From CAVWDU01 sp963840725 (GTDB lineage: Bacteria; Pseudomonadota; Gammaproteobacteria; Pseudomonadales; Halieaceae), in assembly GCA_963840725.1 (NCBI GenBank), contig CAWIZY010000009.1:1-64000 (forward strand): a stretch of DNA of 64,000 nt, given 5' to 3'. Made by a program: the position numbers and the translations under genes. The notes beneath the pieces were generated by a model. That model searched no databases, was not told the DNA's origin, and saw only the letters and a program-made list of their open reading frames with translations. This document shows, in pieces, positions 17,380 through 26,068 of this stretch. Numbering within the stretch: the first letter of the stretch is position 1; each line of letters starts with the position of its first letter.

Positions 17380-17835
17380 GTTAACCCGTCAACCGGCGTT
17401 AGCCGGGACGTTAGCCGGGACACCCACCAAACGTTAACCGGCGTTAACCGCGTTAACCGGGACACCCACCACGGCGTTAACCGGGACACCCACCATCGTA
17501 GGACGTTAACCGGCGTTAACCGGGACACCCACCATCGTTAACCGGGAGGGGACGTTGACCAGCGTTGACCAGGACACCCACCATAACGCGATAGCATGAA
17601 GCTAGTTAAACATTGAGGTGGGTGTCCCGCTTACTCTCGCCGCTTACTCTCTTGAGGTGGGTGTCCAGCTTACTCCCCTGAGGTGGGTGTCCAGTTTACT
17701 CCTGAGGTGGGTGTCCAGTTTACTCCCTTGAGGTTAGTGTCCCTCTTACTCTGTTGAGGTGGGTGTCCAGCTTACTCCCCCCCTCTTACTCTGTTGAGGT
17801 GGGTGTCCAGCTTACTCCCCAGCTTACTCTAGTCG
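17380..17835. repeat. GGACACCCACC/GGTGGGTGTCC repeat cluster A
   Basis: Five left arms (cores at 17418, 17460, 17484, 17523 and 17572) embedded in GTTAACCGGGACACCCACC units are followed, after a 34-bp spacer containing AGCTAGTTAAACAT, by six perfect right arms (17617, 17656, 17682, 17706, 17758 and 17798) and one degenerate arm near 17732. The right-arm unit is TTGAGGTGGGTGTCC plus AGCTTACTCC. All left arms precede all right arms. No credible gene lies in 17268-17921. Confidence 0.9.
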
Positions 17836-17921
17836 ATAATTTTGGTTTTCACGTGGTCGCCCGTCATCCACTGGTTGCGCAGCTGGCCGCTTGGCATGGG
17901 CTGACGGCAGGACCGCTCTGC

Positions 17922-20342
17922 TTATTCGGCGCGTAGCGCCTCTACGGGGTCCAGTCGGGCTGCACGACGTGCCGGCAGCACGCCCGCCAGGAGTCCTATG
18001 GCGATGGCGATAGACTCGGCGAGCACCACATAGAACATGGAGGTCTGCACCGGCAGGGCGGGCACCAGCAGGTGCAGTAGGCGGCCGAGTCCCAGGCCCA
18101 GAGTCAGGCCGGCGAATCCCCCCATGGCGGCGAGCACGATGGCTTCGCCGAGAAATAGCGAGAGCACCTGGGATTGCCTGGCCCCGAGGGCCCGGAGCAG
18201 GCCGATCTCGCCAGTGCGCTCGTTCACGGCAATGGTCATGATGGTAACGATGCCGATGGCGCCGACCAGCAGTGAAATCCCGCCAATGGCGGCGACGGCG
18301 AAGGTGAGCACGTCGAGGACGCCGCCGAGCACGTCCAGCATCTGCTGCTGGGTGGTGATGGTCACGTCGTCCCGCCCGTGGCGCGCGCTGAGGGCGCGGC
18401 GGATGCCCGCGACAACCTTGTCCACGGCCGCGCCCTCTTCGTACATGACATCAATCTCGATGAGCCCCTCGACATTGAACAGGCTCATGGCACGCGCGGC
18501 CGGAATGTAGACGGTATCGTCGAGGTCGAAACCCAGTACAGTACCCTTGGACTCCATGACCCCCGCTATGCGGAAGCGGCTGCCGGAAATGGTGATGAGC
18601 TTCCCCAGGGGATTGCTGTCTCCGAACAGCTCGTCGCGCATCTTGCTGCCAAGGACGGCAAAGGCGCGCGGCGCCGTGGGGTCGTCCCGCGGCAGGAAAC
18701 GACCGATACTCACCATCATCCGGAAGGCCTCGGGCATGTCCGGACCGGCGCCGTAGACCGTGGTGCGCCGCCTGCGATTGCCGTACTCGACCTCTGCATT
18801 GCCCTGCACGAAGGGCACGACCGCGCGGGCGAAGGGCAGCCTTTCCAGCGCGACCGCGTCCTCTATGGTCAGGGGGCGCTCGGTGCCGAACACGCCCATG
18901 CTGGTGCCGGCGGTGGTTGCCTTGCCCGGGTTGATCGCCACCAGTGTGGTTCCGAACTGGGTGAACTGCGCCATGACGTACTGGTGAAGTCCCTCGCCAA
19001 TGGAGGTGAGCAGCACGACCGCGGCGATACCCACGGCAATGCCCAGGGCGGTGAGCAGGCTGCGCACGCGGTGCGCGATGAGCGAGCTGCCAGTGAGGGT
19101 GAGAAAGTCCCTGGTCCTCAACGCGGCTACCTCCGTGACAGTGCTGACACCGGGATCGAGTCGAGCGGCATTGCGGGCTGGCAACACGCTGAACAACACA
19201 CCGGTAAGCATGGCGAGGCTAAGCACCACCGCCACCACCCAGGACGGGGCATAGGCTGGCAGGATGGGCAGCGTGCTGCGAATCACGAGCGCACCGGCCT
19301 GCCCGAGCGCCAGCCCCAGCAGCGCGCCGATGAAGGACAGCATGGTAGCCTCGGCGAGGATCAACAGCAGGATCTGTCGCGGCGTTGCGCCGATGGCCTT
19401 GAGCAGGCCGATCTCGGCGGTACGCTCCGATACGGCCACGAGCATGACGTTCATGATGAGAATGCCGGCCACCGCCAGACTGATGGCGGCGATGCCACCG
19501 ACTGCCAGGGTGAGCGCGCCGAGAATATCGTCAAAGGTGGAGAGCACGGCGTCCTGGGTGACCACGGTCACGTCCTTCTCACCCTGGTGTCGAGCCTGGA
19601 TGGTGTCCTCTACGAAGTGCCGCACCGGCTCGATCGCCTCGCGGCTACGCGCCTCGACCAGCACCCGGAACAGCGACTGGGTGTTGAGCAGCTGTTGCGC
19701 CGCGGCGACGGGAATGACCAGGATCTCCTCCACATCGACGCCGATGGACCGACCCTCGGAGCCCAGGATGCCGATGACGCGGAAGCGGCGATCTCCCACG
19801 CGTATCCATTCACCGAGGGCGCGCTCAGACCCGAACAGTTCGTCGCGCAGCTTGCTGCCGATGACGGCGACCGACGCCGCGCGATCGATGTCCCCCGGGG
19901 GCAGAAAGCTGCCCTGGGCCATGCGCCAGTGACGTATGGCCAGCAGTTCGTGGGTCGATCCCAGCGTGACCACATCCCTGGAGCGGGCGCCGCGGCTGAC
20001 CGCCACTGAGCCCACGTTCAGCGGCGCCACACGACGCACCAGGCCGCTGCGGGTCAGGGACATCGCGTCGTCCAGAGTCAGGTCGCGGGGGGTTTCGCCA
20101 AACATGGCTCCGGGATTGACGCCCGCCGTTTCCGAGCGCCCGGGGAATACGATCACCAGGTTGGTGCCCAGGGACGCGAATTCGCCGGTAACATAACCGC
20201 GTGCCCCTTCGCCGAGAGCCGTGAGCACCACTACGGAAGCCACACCGATGGACATGGCGATGAGCATCAGCAGGGTGCGGGCTGGGTAGCCCGACAGCGC
20301 GCGCCAGGAAAAGCGAAGTACGTCAGGGCTATGCAGACTCAC
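17922..20342 (-). CDS. MacB-like ABC transporter permease, two permease units in one chain
   Basis: An 806-aa inner-membrane protein made of two homologous MacB_PCD-FtsX permeases. Unit 1 (about 1-395) starts FSWRALSGYPARTLLMLIAM and has the large periplasmic domain and three C-terminal helices (ISLAVAGILIMNVMLVAV; TAEIGLLKAIGATPRQILLL). Unit 2 (about 400-806) repeats this: LIAHRVRSLLTALGIAVGIA, GEIGLLRALGARQSQVLSL and the ending ARRAARLDPVEALRAE. The usual MacB unit is about 400 aa and acts as a dimer, so this chain would be a covalent dimer. It overlaps the ATPase gene by 14 bp and belongs with the adaptor in a tripartite exporter (peptides, macrolides or lipids). Confidence 0.9.
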   Translation of the reverse strand: MSLHSPDVLRFSWRALSGYPARTLLMLIAMSIGVASVVVLTALGEGARGYVTGEFASLGTNLVIVFPGRSETAGVNPGAMFGETPRDLTLDDAMSLTRSGLVRRVAPLNVGSVAVSRGARSRDVVTLGSTHELLAIRHWRMAQGSFLPPGDIDRAASVAVIGSKLRDELFGSERALGEWIRVGDRRFRVIGILGSEGRSIGVDVEEILVIPVAAAQQLLNTQSLFRVLVEARSREAIEPVRHFVEDTIQARHQGEKDVTVVTQDAVLSTFDDILGALTLAVGGIAAISLAVAGILIMNVMLVAVSERTAEIGLLKAIGATPRQILLLILAEATMLSFIGALLGLALGQAGALVIRSTLPILPAYAPSWVVAVVLSLAMLTGVLFSVLPARNAARLDPGVSTVTEVAALRTRDFLTLTGSSLIAHRVRSLLTALGIAVGIAAVVLLTSIGEGLHQYVMAQFTQFGTTLVAINPGKATTAGTSMGVFGTERPLTIEDAVALERLPFARAVVPFVQGNAEVEYGNRRRRTTVYGAGPDMPEAFRMMVSIGRFLPRDDPTAPRAFAVLGSKMRDELFGDSNPLGKLITISGSRFRIAGVMESKGTVLGFDLDDTVYIPAARAMSLFNVEGLIEIDVMYEEGAAVDKVVAGIRRALSARHGRDDVTITTQQQMLDVLGGVLDVLTFAVAAIGGISLLVGAIGIVTIMTIAVNERTGEIGLLRALGARQSQVLSLFLGEAIVLAAMGGFAGLTLGLGLGRLLHLLVPALPVQTSMFYVVLAESIAIAIGLLAGVLPARRAARLDPVEALRAE

Positions 20343-21021
20343 GCGCAGACCTGCTCTGGTCGCTGGTGATGCGGCCGTCCACCATGTGCAGTTGACGCGC
20401 TGCGCGTTCGCCCATGTCCGGATCGTGGGTCACCATGATCAGGGTGATTCCGGCGTCCACCAGGCCTTCGAGTATGCGAATCACGTCGCCACCGGACTTG
20501 TGATCGAGATTGCCCGTGGGTTCATCGGCCAGCAGCACCCTTGGAGCGCTGATGGTTGCCCTGGCGATGGCGACTCGCTGGCGCTGTCCGCCCGAAAGCT
20601 GCTCCGGCTTGTGGTGCCCGCGATCCTGGATACCCAGCTCCGTGAGAGCCGCGGTGACGCGGCGCCGCCGCTCCTCCGGCGGAATACCGGCGAGGATCAG
20701 CGGCAGTTCGACGTTCTCCTCTGCGGTGAGCCGCGGCACGAGGTGAAACATCTGAAACACGAAGCCGATGTCCCGGTTACGCACGTTGGCCTGTTCGATG
20801 TCGCTGAGCGCGGTGACGTCCTGGCCGTTGAGCGCATAGCTCCCCGCCGTGGGCCGGTCCAGCAGCCCGATGAGATTCAATAGCGTGGACTTGCCTGAAC
20901 CGGACGGGCCCATGATCGAAACGTACTCGCCGGCGCCGATGTGCAGGCTGACTCTGTCCAGGGCCTTGACCAGTTGGTCGCCGACCAGGAAGTGCCGATC
21001 GATGTCGGTGAGCTCAATCAT
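20329..21021 (-). CDS. ABC transporter ATP-binding protein (MacB/LolD type)
   Basis: A 230-aa ATPase that powers the duplicated permease. Walker A is GPSGSGKST (about residues 39-47), the Q-loop lies in FVFQMFHLVPRLTAEENVELP, the signature is LSGGQRQRVAIARA, Walker B is VLLADEPTGNLD and the H-loop is IMVTHDPDMG. The MFHLVPRLTAEENVELPL segment is characteristic of the MacB/LolD subfamily. It overlaps the adaptor gene by eight bases upstream and the permease gene by 14 bases downstream, so the three form a tightly coupled operon. Confidence 0.95.
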   Translation of the reverse strand: MIELTDIDRHFLVGDQLVKALDRVSLHIGAGEYVSIMGPSGSGKSTLLNLIGLLDRPTAGSYALNGQDVTALSDIEQANVRNRDIGFVFQMFHLVPRLTAEENVELPLILAGIPPEERRRRVTAALTELGIQDRGHHKPEQLSGGQRQRVAIARATISAPRVLLADEPTGNLDHKSGGDVIRILEGLVDAGITLIMVTHDPDMGERAARQLHMVDGRITSDQSRSARESA

Positions 21022-22177
21022 CGCCTTCGGCCCGCGTGCTGCCGCTCACCAATGCACCGGGCTCGACGCCCTCCCGGTCGACCGACAGCAGGAGACGTTC
21101 GCCCGGCCGCAGGCCTTCTGTCACCTCCGTCCAGGCCCAGTTCGAGAGGCCGGTGCTGATCTCACGCTCCTCGACGCGGTTGTCGGTATCCAGCAGGAAC
21201 ACCCGGTCGCCTTCCCGGATAGCCTCGGTGGGTATACGCAGCACGTCGCGACGCTCCTCGAGGATCACCTCGATGTCCGCGCTGTAGCCTGGCAACATGC
21301 AATCGCAGTCCGCGGCCTCGACGAACTCGACCTCCACGTCGACAGTGCGCGCCTGCTTTTCGAGGTCGAGCACATAGGGCGCAACGCGGCGCACGCGCCC
21401 GGCGAACACCTGATCCGGGAACGCGTCCAGGGAGATGCGTGCCGCCATGCCGATGCGGATGCCCGGGGCGTCGACCTCGTCGATGGGAGCCGAGACGTAC
21501 AGGCAGCTGATGTCCATGAGATCCACGGCCGGAGGCGTGGGTATCCCCACCGGCGATGGCGTGACAAATTCACCCACCTCGCCGTTCACCTCGGCCACCA
21601 CTCCGGGGAAAGGGGCGCGCAGGCGAGTCTGATCCAGGGCGGCCCGGGCGACATCCAGGCGCGCCTGGCTCACGCCCACCGCTGACAGTGCGGCGTTGCA
21701 GGCGGCCTCCTGCGCCAGGGCATCGCTCTCGGCCTTGTCGATCGCTTCCTCGGATGCGAGGTTCTTGGCCTTGAGCTTGCGCTGGCGATCGGCCTCGCGC
21801 TTGGCCAGCTCGGCGACGATACAGGCCTGCTCCCACTTGGCCTCGGTGGACCTCAGCTCGCTTTCCCCGAGCGCCACCTGCGCCAGCAGGTCCTCATTCC
21901 AGAACTCCATGAGTATCTGGTTCTTCTCGACCGAGTCGCCCTCGGCTACCGGCATGCGGGCAATCTGACCGCCCAGGCGCGGTGAGATGCCCGCGCGACG
22001 GCAGGCTTCTATGGTGCCGGCCCGGGTATTCGCGACCGTGTCCTGCACCATGCCCTGCGCCACATCCTGTACCAGCACTTCTACGGGGTCTGGTCGGGTG
22101 ACCCACCACAGCACCAGGACGAGCAGCACGACGAACAGCAGCGGGTAGACGAAAAGCTTGCTCCTTGGGTCGAACAT
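21014..22177 (-). CDS. MacA-like periplasmic adaptor (HlyD/RND-type membrane fusion protein)
   Basis: A 387-aa adaptor: N-terminal membrane anchor (LFVYPLLFVVLLVLVLWWV), lipoyl/barrel-sandwich halves around RLGGQIARMPVAEGDSVEKN and LRAPFPGVVAEVNGEVGEFV, an alpha-helical hairpin between them (about residues 95-165), and a beta-barrel domain with IPTEAIREGDRVFLLDTDNRVEEREI. It would link the ATPase-permease to an outer-membrane channel; no TolC gene is present in the window. It is the first gene of the three-gene export operon. Confidence 0.92.
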   Translation of the reverse strand: MFDPRSKLFVYPLLFVVLLVLVLWWVTRPDPVEVLVQDVAQGMVQDTVANTRAGTIEACRRAGISPRLGGQIARMPVAEGDSVEKNQILMEFWNEDLLAQVALGESELRSTEAKWEQACIVAELAKREADRQRKLKAKNLASEEAIDKAESDALAQEAACNAALSAVGVSQARLDVARAALDQTRLRAPFPGVVAEVNGEVGEFVTPSPVGIPTPPAVDLMDISCLYVSAPIDEVDAPGIRIGMAARISLDAFPDQVFAGRVRRVAPYVLDLEKQARTVDVEVEFVEAADCDCMLPGYSADIEVILEERRDVLRIPTEAIREGDRVFLLDTDNRVEEREISTGLSNWAWTEVTEGLRPGERLLLSVDREGVEPGALVSGSTRAEGDD

Positions 22178-22562
22178 CTGTTGGGACTCGTGTTGCGCCT
22201 GTCGGGCGATTCCGTGGAGTCTGCTACGAAACCGATGGACCAGCCCTGAAACAGATCAACAAAACCGGGGTTAGAAACCAGAAACGGAGCTCGCAAACCA
22301 GATTCGCTGCGTGGTTCAACGTACCTCGCCTGCGATGATGCCGCGCACAGCTGGGAGATCTTCAATATCTCGGTGGCCCGGATAGAGCATTGCGCACTAC
22401 GAAAAAAATGCTTGTGGCGACAACGTAACGCCGAGCTATTTCCAGAGGCCCTACTGCACCGTGGCGCACGGTAGTGCAGTCTGCAACGAGCGCACCAAAA
22501 AATACAGTTAAAACGTTAGATTCCGAAAGCGCGTAGTTATGGCCGGTTCACTCCCGTAACGG
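22178..22562. other. Intergenic region without a supportable gene
   Basis: This 385-bp stretch precedes the exporter operon and presumably holds its promoter. I see no credible coding frame, repeat core or palindrome of note. Confidence 0.5.
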
Positions 22563-23447
22563 TTAAGGCGCGGTGCACGCCCGGGCCGTATCGATGTGAC
22601 CCACGATGCCTCGGGTCGTGGCCTCGTCGGTCTGCAGCTGTTCTGCTCGTTCTCTCAGTACAGCTCGACCCGGCAGCACTGCGTCGGAGAGGAGCAGCAC
22701 ATCGTTGAGGCTGGGCTCACTGCGCAGGTGCAGGCAGGATTTGAAAAAACCCGTCAGTTTGTCGATGAGTCTGCTGGCCTCGTCTTCGCTGGTGATCGCG
22801 ATGTTGACCACTGCGACGCCTCCCGTCGAGAGACTGGCATGGACGTCGCCCAGGAACACGTGGGTGACCAGTGCATCGGGTAGGTCATCTGCGTCGTACG
22901 CATCCAGAAGAATATAATCGTAACCCTCTCGCGGCTGCTTGACGAAGTCGACCGCATCCACGACGTGAACCTGCAGTCGGTCCTCTGCCTTCAGGTCGAA
23001 GTACTCTTTGGCAATGCGGGCGACGACCGGGTCGATTTCGACGGCATCGATCTGTACTTCAGGAAAGAGCGCGCGGATGAAGCTTGGGAAGGCGCCGCCG
23101 CCAAGGCCGATGACCAACATGCGCTTTAGGGACACGGGTACGCCGAGGCCGACAGCGGCGCTGCGCAGGTAAGGCATCGGCAGCTGCTCGGGCTTGCCGG
23201 GTTTAATCCGACTCTGGTCCCTACCGTCCGCGTCGCCGAAGCGCATGACGCGAAGGCCGCCTTCGTCAACCACCAGGACACGGCGATTGAATTCGCTGGG
23301 GGCGGTGTGAACGATCCTGGCTGGAGTCGGAGCGCTGAGCGATGCCTCCGCAGGCGCTATCGCGTGAGCGCAATCCAGCGCAGCCCAGGCTGGCTGGCCC
23401 AGAGCGAGTAGCAGGCCCAGTCGAGAAGTGGCAAGCCGTCCTGGCAT
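22563..23447 (-). CDS. Exported spermidine synthase-like protein
   Basis: A 294-aa protein with an N-terminal signal peptide (MPGRLATSRLGLLLALGQPA, cleavage near AWA) followed by a class I methyltransferase/aminopropyltransferase fold. Visible are RRVLVVDEGGLRVMRFGD, MLVIGLGGGAFPSFIRALFP, the acidic loop VQIDAVEIDPVVARIAKEYF and YDYILLDAYDADDLPDAL. Spermidine synthases are normally cytoplasmic; an exported form cannot use decarboxylated SAM easily, so its reaction is unknown. The start at 23447 was chosen because the longer frame overlaps the upstream gene and lacks the signal peptide. It lies 52 bp downstream of the flavin oxidoreductase gene on the same strand. Confidence 0.75.
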   Translation of the reverse strand: MPGRLATSRLGLLLALGQPAWAALDCAHAIAPAEASLSAPTPARIVHTAPSEFNRRVLVVDEGGLRVMRFGDADGRDQSRIKPGKPEQLPMPYLRSAAVGLGVPVSLKRMLVIGLGGGAFPSFIRALFPEVQIDAVEIDPVVARIAKEYFDLKAEDRLQVHVVDAVDFVKQPREGYDYILLDAYDADDLPDALVTHVFLGDVHASLSTGGVAVVNIAITSEDEASRLIDKLTGFFKSCLHLRSEPSLNDVLLLSDAVLPGRAVLRERAEQLQTDEATTRGIVGHIDTARACTAP

Positions 23448-23499
23448 GACGTTCGGTCTGCGGCAGCGAACACATCCGTGCCCACGACCCGCGAACAGA

Positions 23500-25587
23500 T
23501 CAGATCGTCGCCGCCATCCAGCTTGCCTGGTTGATCGCGGCCTTCGCATCCAGTTCCAGGGCCTCATAAGCACCGCCCGCCAGTTCCGATGTCAATCCTC
23601 GAGCCTGCAACGATTCGTGGAGCTCCCGCAGCGGTTCCTGGCCCGCACAGATGATGATAGTGTCCACTTCCAGGGTCTTTGGCTCGTTGTTGATCAGCGC
23701 ATGCAGGCCGCGGTCGTCGATGCGCTCATACTGCACCGAATTGACCATGTGCACACCGCGGCGGGATAGCGTCAGGCGATGCGTCCAGCCGGTGGTCTTG
23801 CCAAGCCCGCGGCCGACCTTGGTGTCCTTGCGCTGCATCAACCAGACTTCCCGGTCCGCGCGCCACACTTCGGGTTCGATGCCGGTCACCCCACCGCGGG
23901 GGTATTGTTCAAAGTCGATACCCCATTCGCGGGCAAAGACGTCCACATCCATGGCGCCCGAGGGACCCTCGTGGGTAATGAGTTCGGCCACGTCAAAGCC
24001 GATGCCGCCGGCGCCAATGATGGCCACCTTGCTGCCCACGGGTTTGCGGCCGGTTATCGCGTCGATGTAGCCGATGACGCTGGGGTGATCGATGCCGGGG
24101 ATATCCGGCGTTCGCGGCGATACACCTGTCGCCACGATGGTGTGGTCGAAGCCGCCTTCAGCGATCAGGTTCGCATCCACCCGCGTATCGAGTCGCACCT
24201 CTACACCCAACTCGGCAAGCTGGTTCTTGTAATAGCGAAGGGTCTCGTAAAACTCTTCTTTGCCCGGCACACGCTTGGCGAGGTTGAACTGGCCACCGAT
24301 TTCACCCGCGGCATCAAACAGGGTGACCCGGTGTCCGCGCTCCGCGGCGACCGCCGCATAGGCCAGGCCAGCGGGCCCCGCTCCGACGACGGCGATGTGT
24401 ATGGGTGCGTCAGTGGGCTCGTAGTTGAGTAGTGTTTCGTGGCAGGCCCTGGGGTTCACCAGGCAGGAGGTGGTCTTCATCTCGAAGGTGTGGTCGAGAC
24501 AAGCCTGATTGCAGGCGATGCAGGTGTTGATCAGGTCTGCCCGGCCCGTTGCGGCCTTGGTCATGAACTGGCTGTCCGCCAGCATGGGCCTCGCCATGGA
24601 GACAAGGTCAGCATCGCCCCTGGTGAGCACTTCCTCTGCGACATCGGGCATGTTGATGCGGTTCGAGGTGATCACCGGAATCGACACTTCCCGGCGCACC
24701 CGCGCCGTCACCCGGGTGAAGGCGGCCCGGGGTACCATGGTGGCGATGGTCGGAACCTGGGACTCGTGCCAGGTGAAATGAGTGGAGATCATCGTAGTGC
24801 CGGCTTTTTCGAGCTCGCGGGCGAGCAGGGCGACCTCGTCCCAGCTCATGCCTCCCTGGAGCATGTCCATGGCGGCAATGCGGAAGATGACAATGAAGTC
24901 TTCTCCGACCGTCTGCCGGACGCGTTTTACTACTTCCAGGGGAAAACGCATGCGGTTCTCGTAACTGCCGCCCCAGCGATCCTTGCGCTGGTTGGTCTTC
25001 TCGACCAGGAAGGTAGACAGCAGGTAACCTGCCGAACCGATGATTTCCACGCCGTCGTAACCTGCTGATTGTGCAAGGGCCGCGCAGTGAGCGTGATCTG
25101 CAATCTGTTTCTCGATGCCCGCTTCGTCGAGCTCCTTGGGTGAATAGGCGCCGATGCGGGAGCGAATCGCCGAGGGTGCGACCAGTTCCTCGTTATAGGC
25201 AAGCGCTCCCATATGCAGGATCTGCATAACGATCATCACATCCGTCGCCGCGGTGTGGACCGCCGAGGTCACCAGGCGGTGGCCGTCGGCTTCTTCTTCC
25301 GTGTTCAGCTTGGACGCTGAGAAGGCGGTATTGCCGTTCTCGTCGGTGACCTTGATTCCGCCTTCTTCATTCGGCGAGATGCCTCCGGTAATGATCATGC
25401 CGATGCCACCGGTCGCGCGCTCGGCGTAGAAGGCGGCCATGCGTTCAAAGCCGTCGGGCATCTCCTCCAGTCCCGTGTGCATGGAACCCATGATGGTGCG
25501 GTTGCGGATCGTGGTGAAACCCAGGTCCAGGGGTTCGAAAAGCCGTGGGTATTGGCTGTATCCGGGGAGGTCTTTTACTGCTTGCAT
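23500..25587 (-). CDS. FMN/FAD/4Fe-4S oxidoreductase of the 2,4-dienoyl-CoA reductase (FadH) family
   Basis: A 695-aa three-cofactor enzyme. Residues 1-350 are an Old-Yellow-Enzyme-type FMN barrel (PRLFEPLDLGFTTIRNRTIM; KTNQRKDRWGGSYENRMRFP). Cys356, Cys359, Cys363 and Cys375 have the spacing of the 4Fe-4S site of FadH. Then follow an FAD site (VVGAGPAGLAYAAVA, about 400-414) and an NAD(P) site (KVAIIGAGGIGFDVAELITH). The family reduces 2,4-dienoyl-CoA in oxidation of unsaturated fatty acids, or related enoates. The start at 25587 gives the standard N-terminus; the longer frame adds 15 unconserved residues. The neighbouring wax ester synthase fits a lipid context. Confidence 0.9.
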   Translation of the reverse strand: MQAVKDLPGYSQYPRLFEPLDLGFTTIRNRTIMGSMHTGLEEMPDGFERMAAFYAERATGGIGMIITGGISPNEEGGIKVTDENGNTAFSASKLNTEEEADGHRLVTSAVHTAATDVMIVMQILHMGALAYNEELVAPSAIRSRIGAYSPKELDEAGIEKQIADHAHCAALAQSAGYDGVEIIGSAGYLLSTFLVEKTNQRKDRWGGSYENRMRFPLEVVKRVRQTVGEDFIVIFRIAAMDMLQGGMSWDEVALLARELEKAGTTMISTHFTWHESQVPTIATMVPRAAFTRVTARVRREVSIPVITSNRINMPDVAEEVLTRGDADLVSMARPMLADSQFMTKAATGRADLINTCIACNQACLDHTFEMKTTSCLVNPRACHETLLNYEPTDAPIHIAVVGAGPAGLAYAAVAAERGHRVTLFDAAGEIGGQFNLAKRVPGKEEFYETLRYYKNQLAELGVEVRLDTRVDANLIAEGGFDHTIVATGVSPRTPDIPGIDHPSVIGYIDAITGRKPVGSKVAIIGAGGIGFDVAELITHEGPSGAMDVDVFAREWGIDFEQYPRGGVTGIEPEVWRADREVWLMQRKDTKVGRGLGKTTGWTHRLTLSRRGVHMVNSVQYERIDDRGLHALINNEPKTLEVDTIIICAGQEPLRELHESLQARGLTSELAGGAYEALELDAKAAINQASWMAATI

Positions 25588-26068
25588 CGGTCTTCCTTTT
25601 GCCTGCCAGGGGAGCGGTGAGGCCGGACGCAATCGCGGGTCCGGGGAGAGTGTACCGCTTTCGTCGGGTCACTTGCAGAAGTCTTGTCCGGAGTTCATGG
25701 GCTCAATGACCCATCGCGACCGGAGCCAGCGGTGGTTTTTCCGCGCCTGCCGCAGGTAGAACCACATATCAACCAGACACTGGTTCTACCCTGATATCAC
25801 GGACTGTCAGGCCCTAAGAGCAGTTTGACGCTGTTACTCTAATTTTCTAGCGTTTCCTCGGGTTGTATGTCAGGTCGATAGTTCGAGTACATCGGCTCTG
25901 GCTTCAGCTTGTATGGACTCCCGACGGCGGTTGGCCCGTTCCAGTTTCAGGAGGCCGAAGAGGCTCTCAGCGGCGGCGCAATGACGGGCGAGATCAAAGA
26001 ATCCCGATCTGGTCTACTTCCAGCGACTCTATTAACTACGACGACTTCAGTTGGCAATATTTTGCAGA
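25588..26068. other. Intergenic region without a supportable gene
   Basis: About 480 bp between two minus-strand genes. The possible plus-strand frames at 25863-26346 have no family resemblance and overlap the wax ester synthase 3' end. No repeat core of the dispersed family is present. Confidence 0.5.

Noticed and set aside
17307..17528. Open frame with WWVSRLTPV-type repeats
   Set aside because: It is a translation of the GGACACCCACC repeat arms; the same WVS motif appears in frames at other repeat clusters.
17380..17835. CRISPR array
   Set aside because: Repeats are short (11-bp core), spaced irregularly, separated by repeated rather than unique sequence, and occur in both orientations in a fixed order. 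No cas genes are present.
18378..20009. 543-codon plus-strand frame
   Set aside because: It lies wholly antisense to the conserved MacB-like permease and has no family resemblance; a GC-rich shadow frame.
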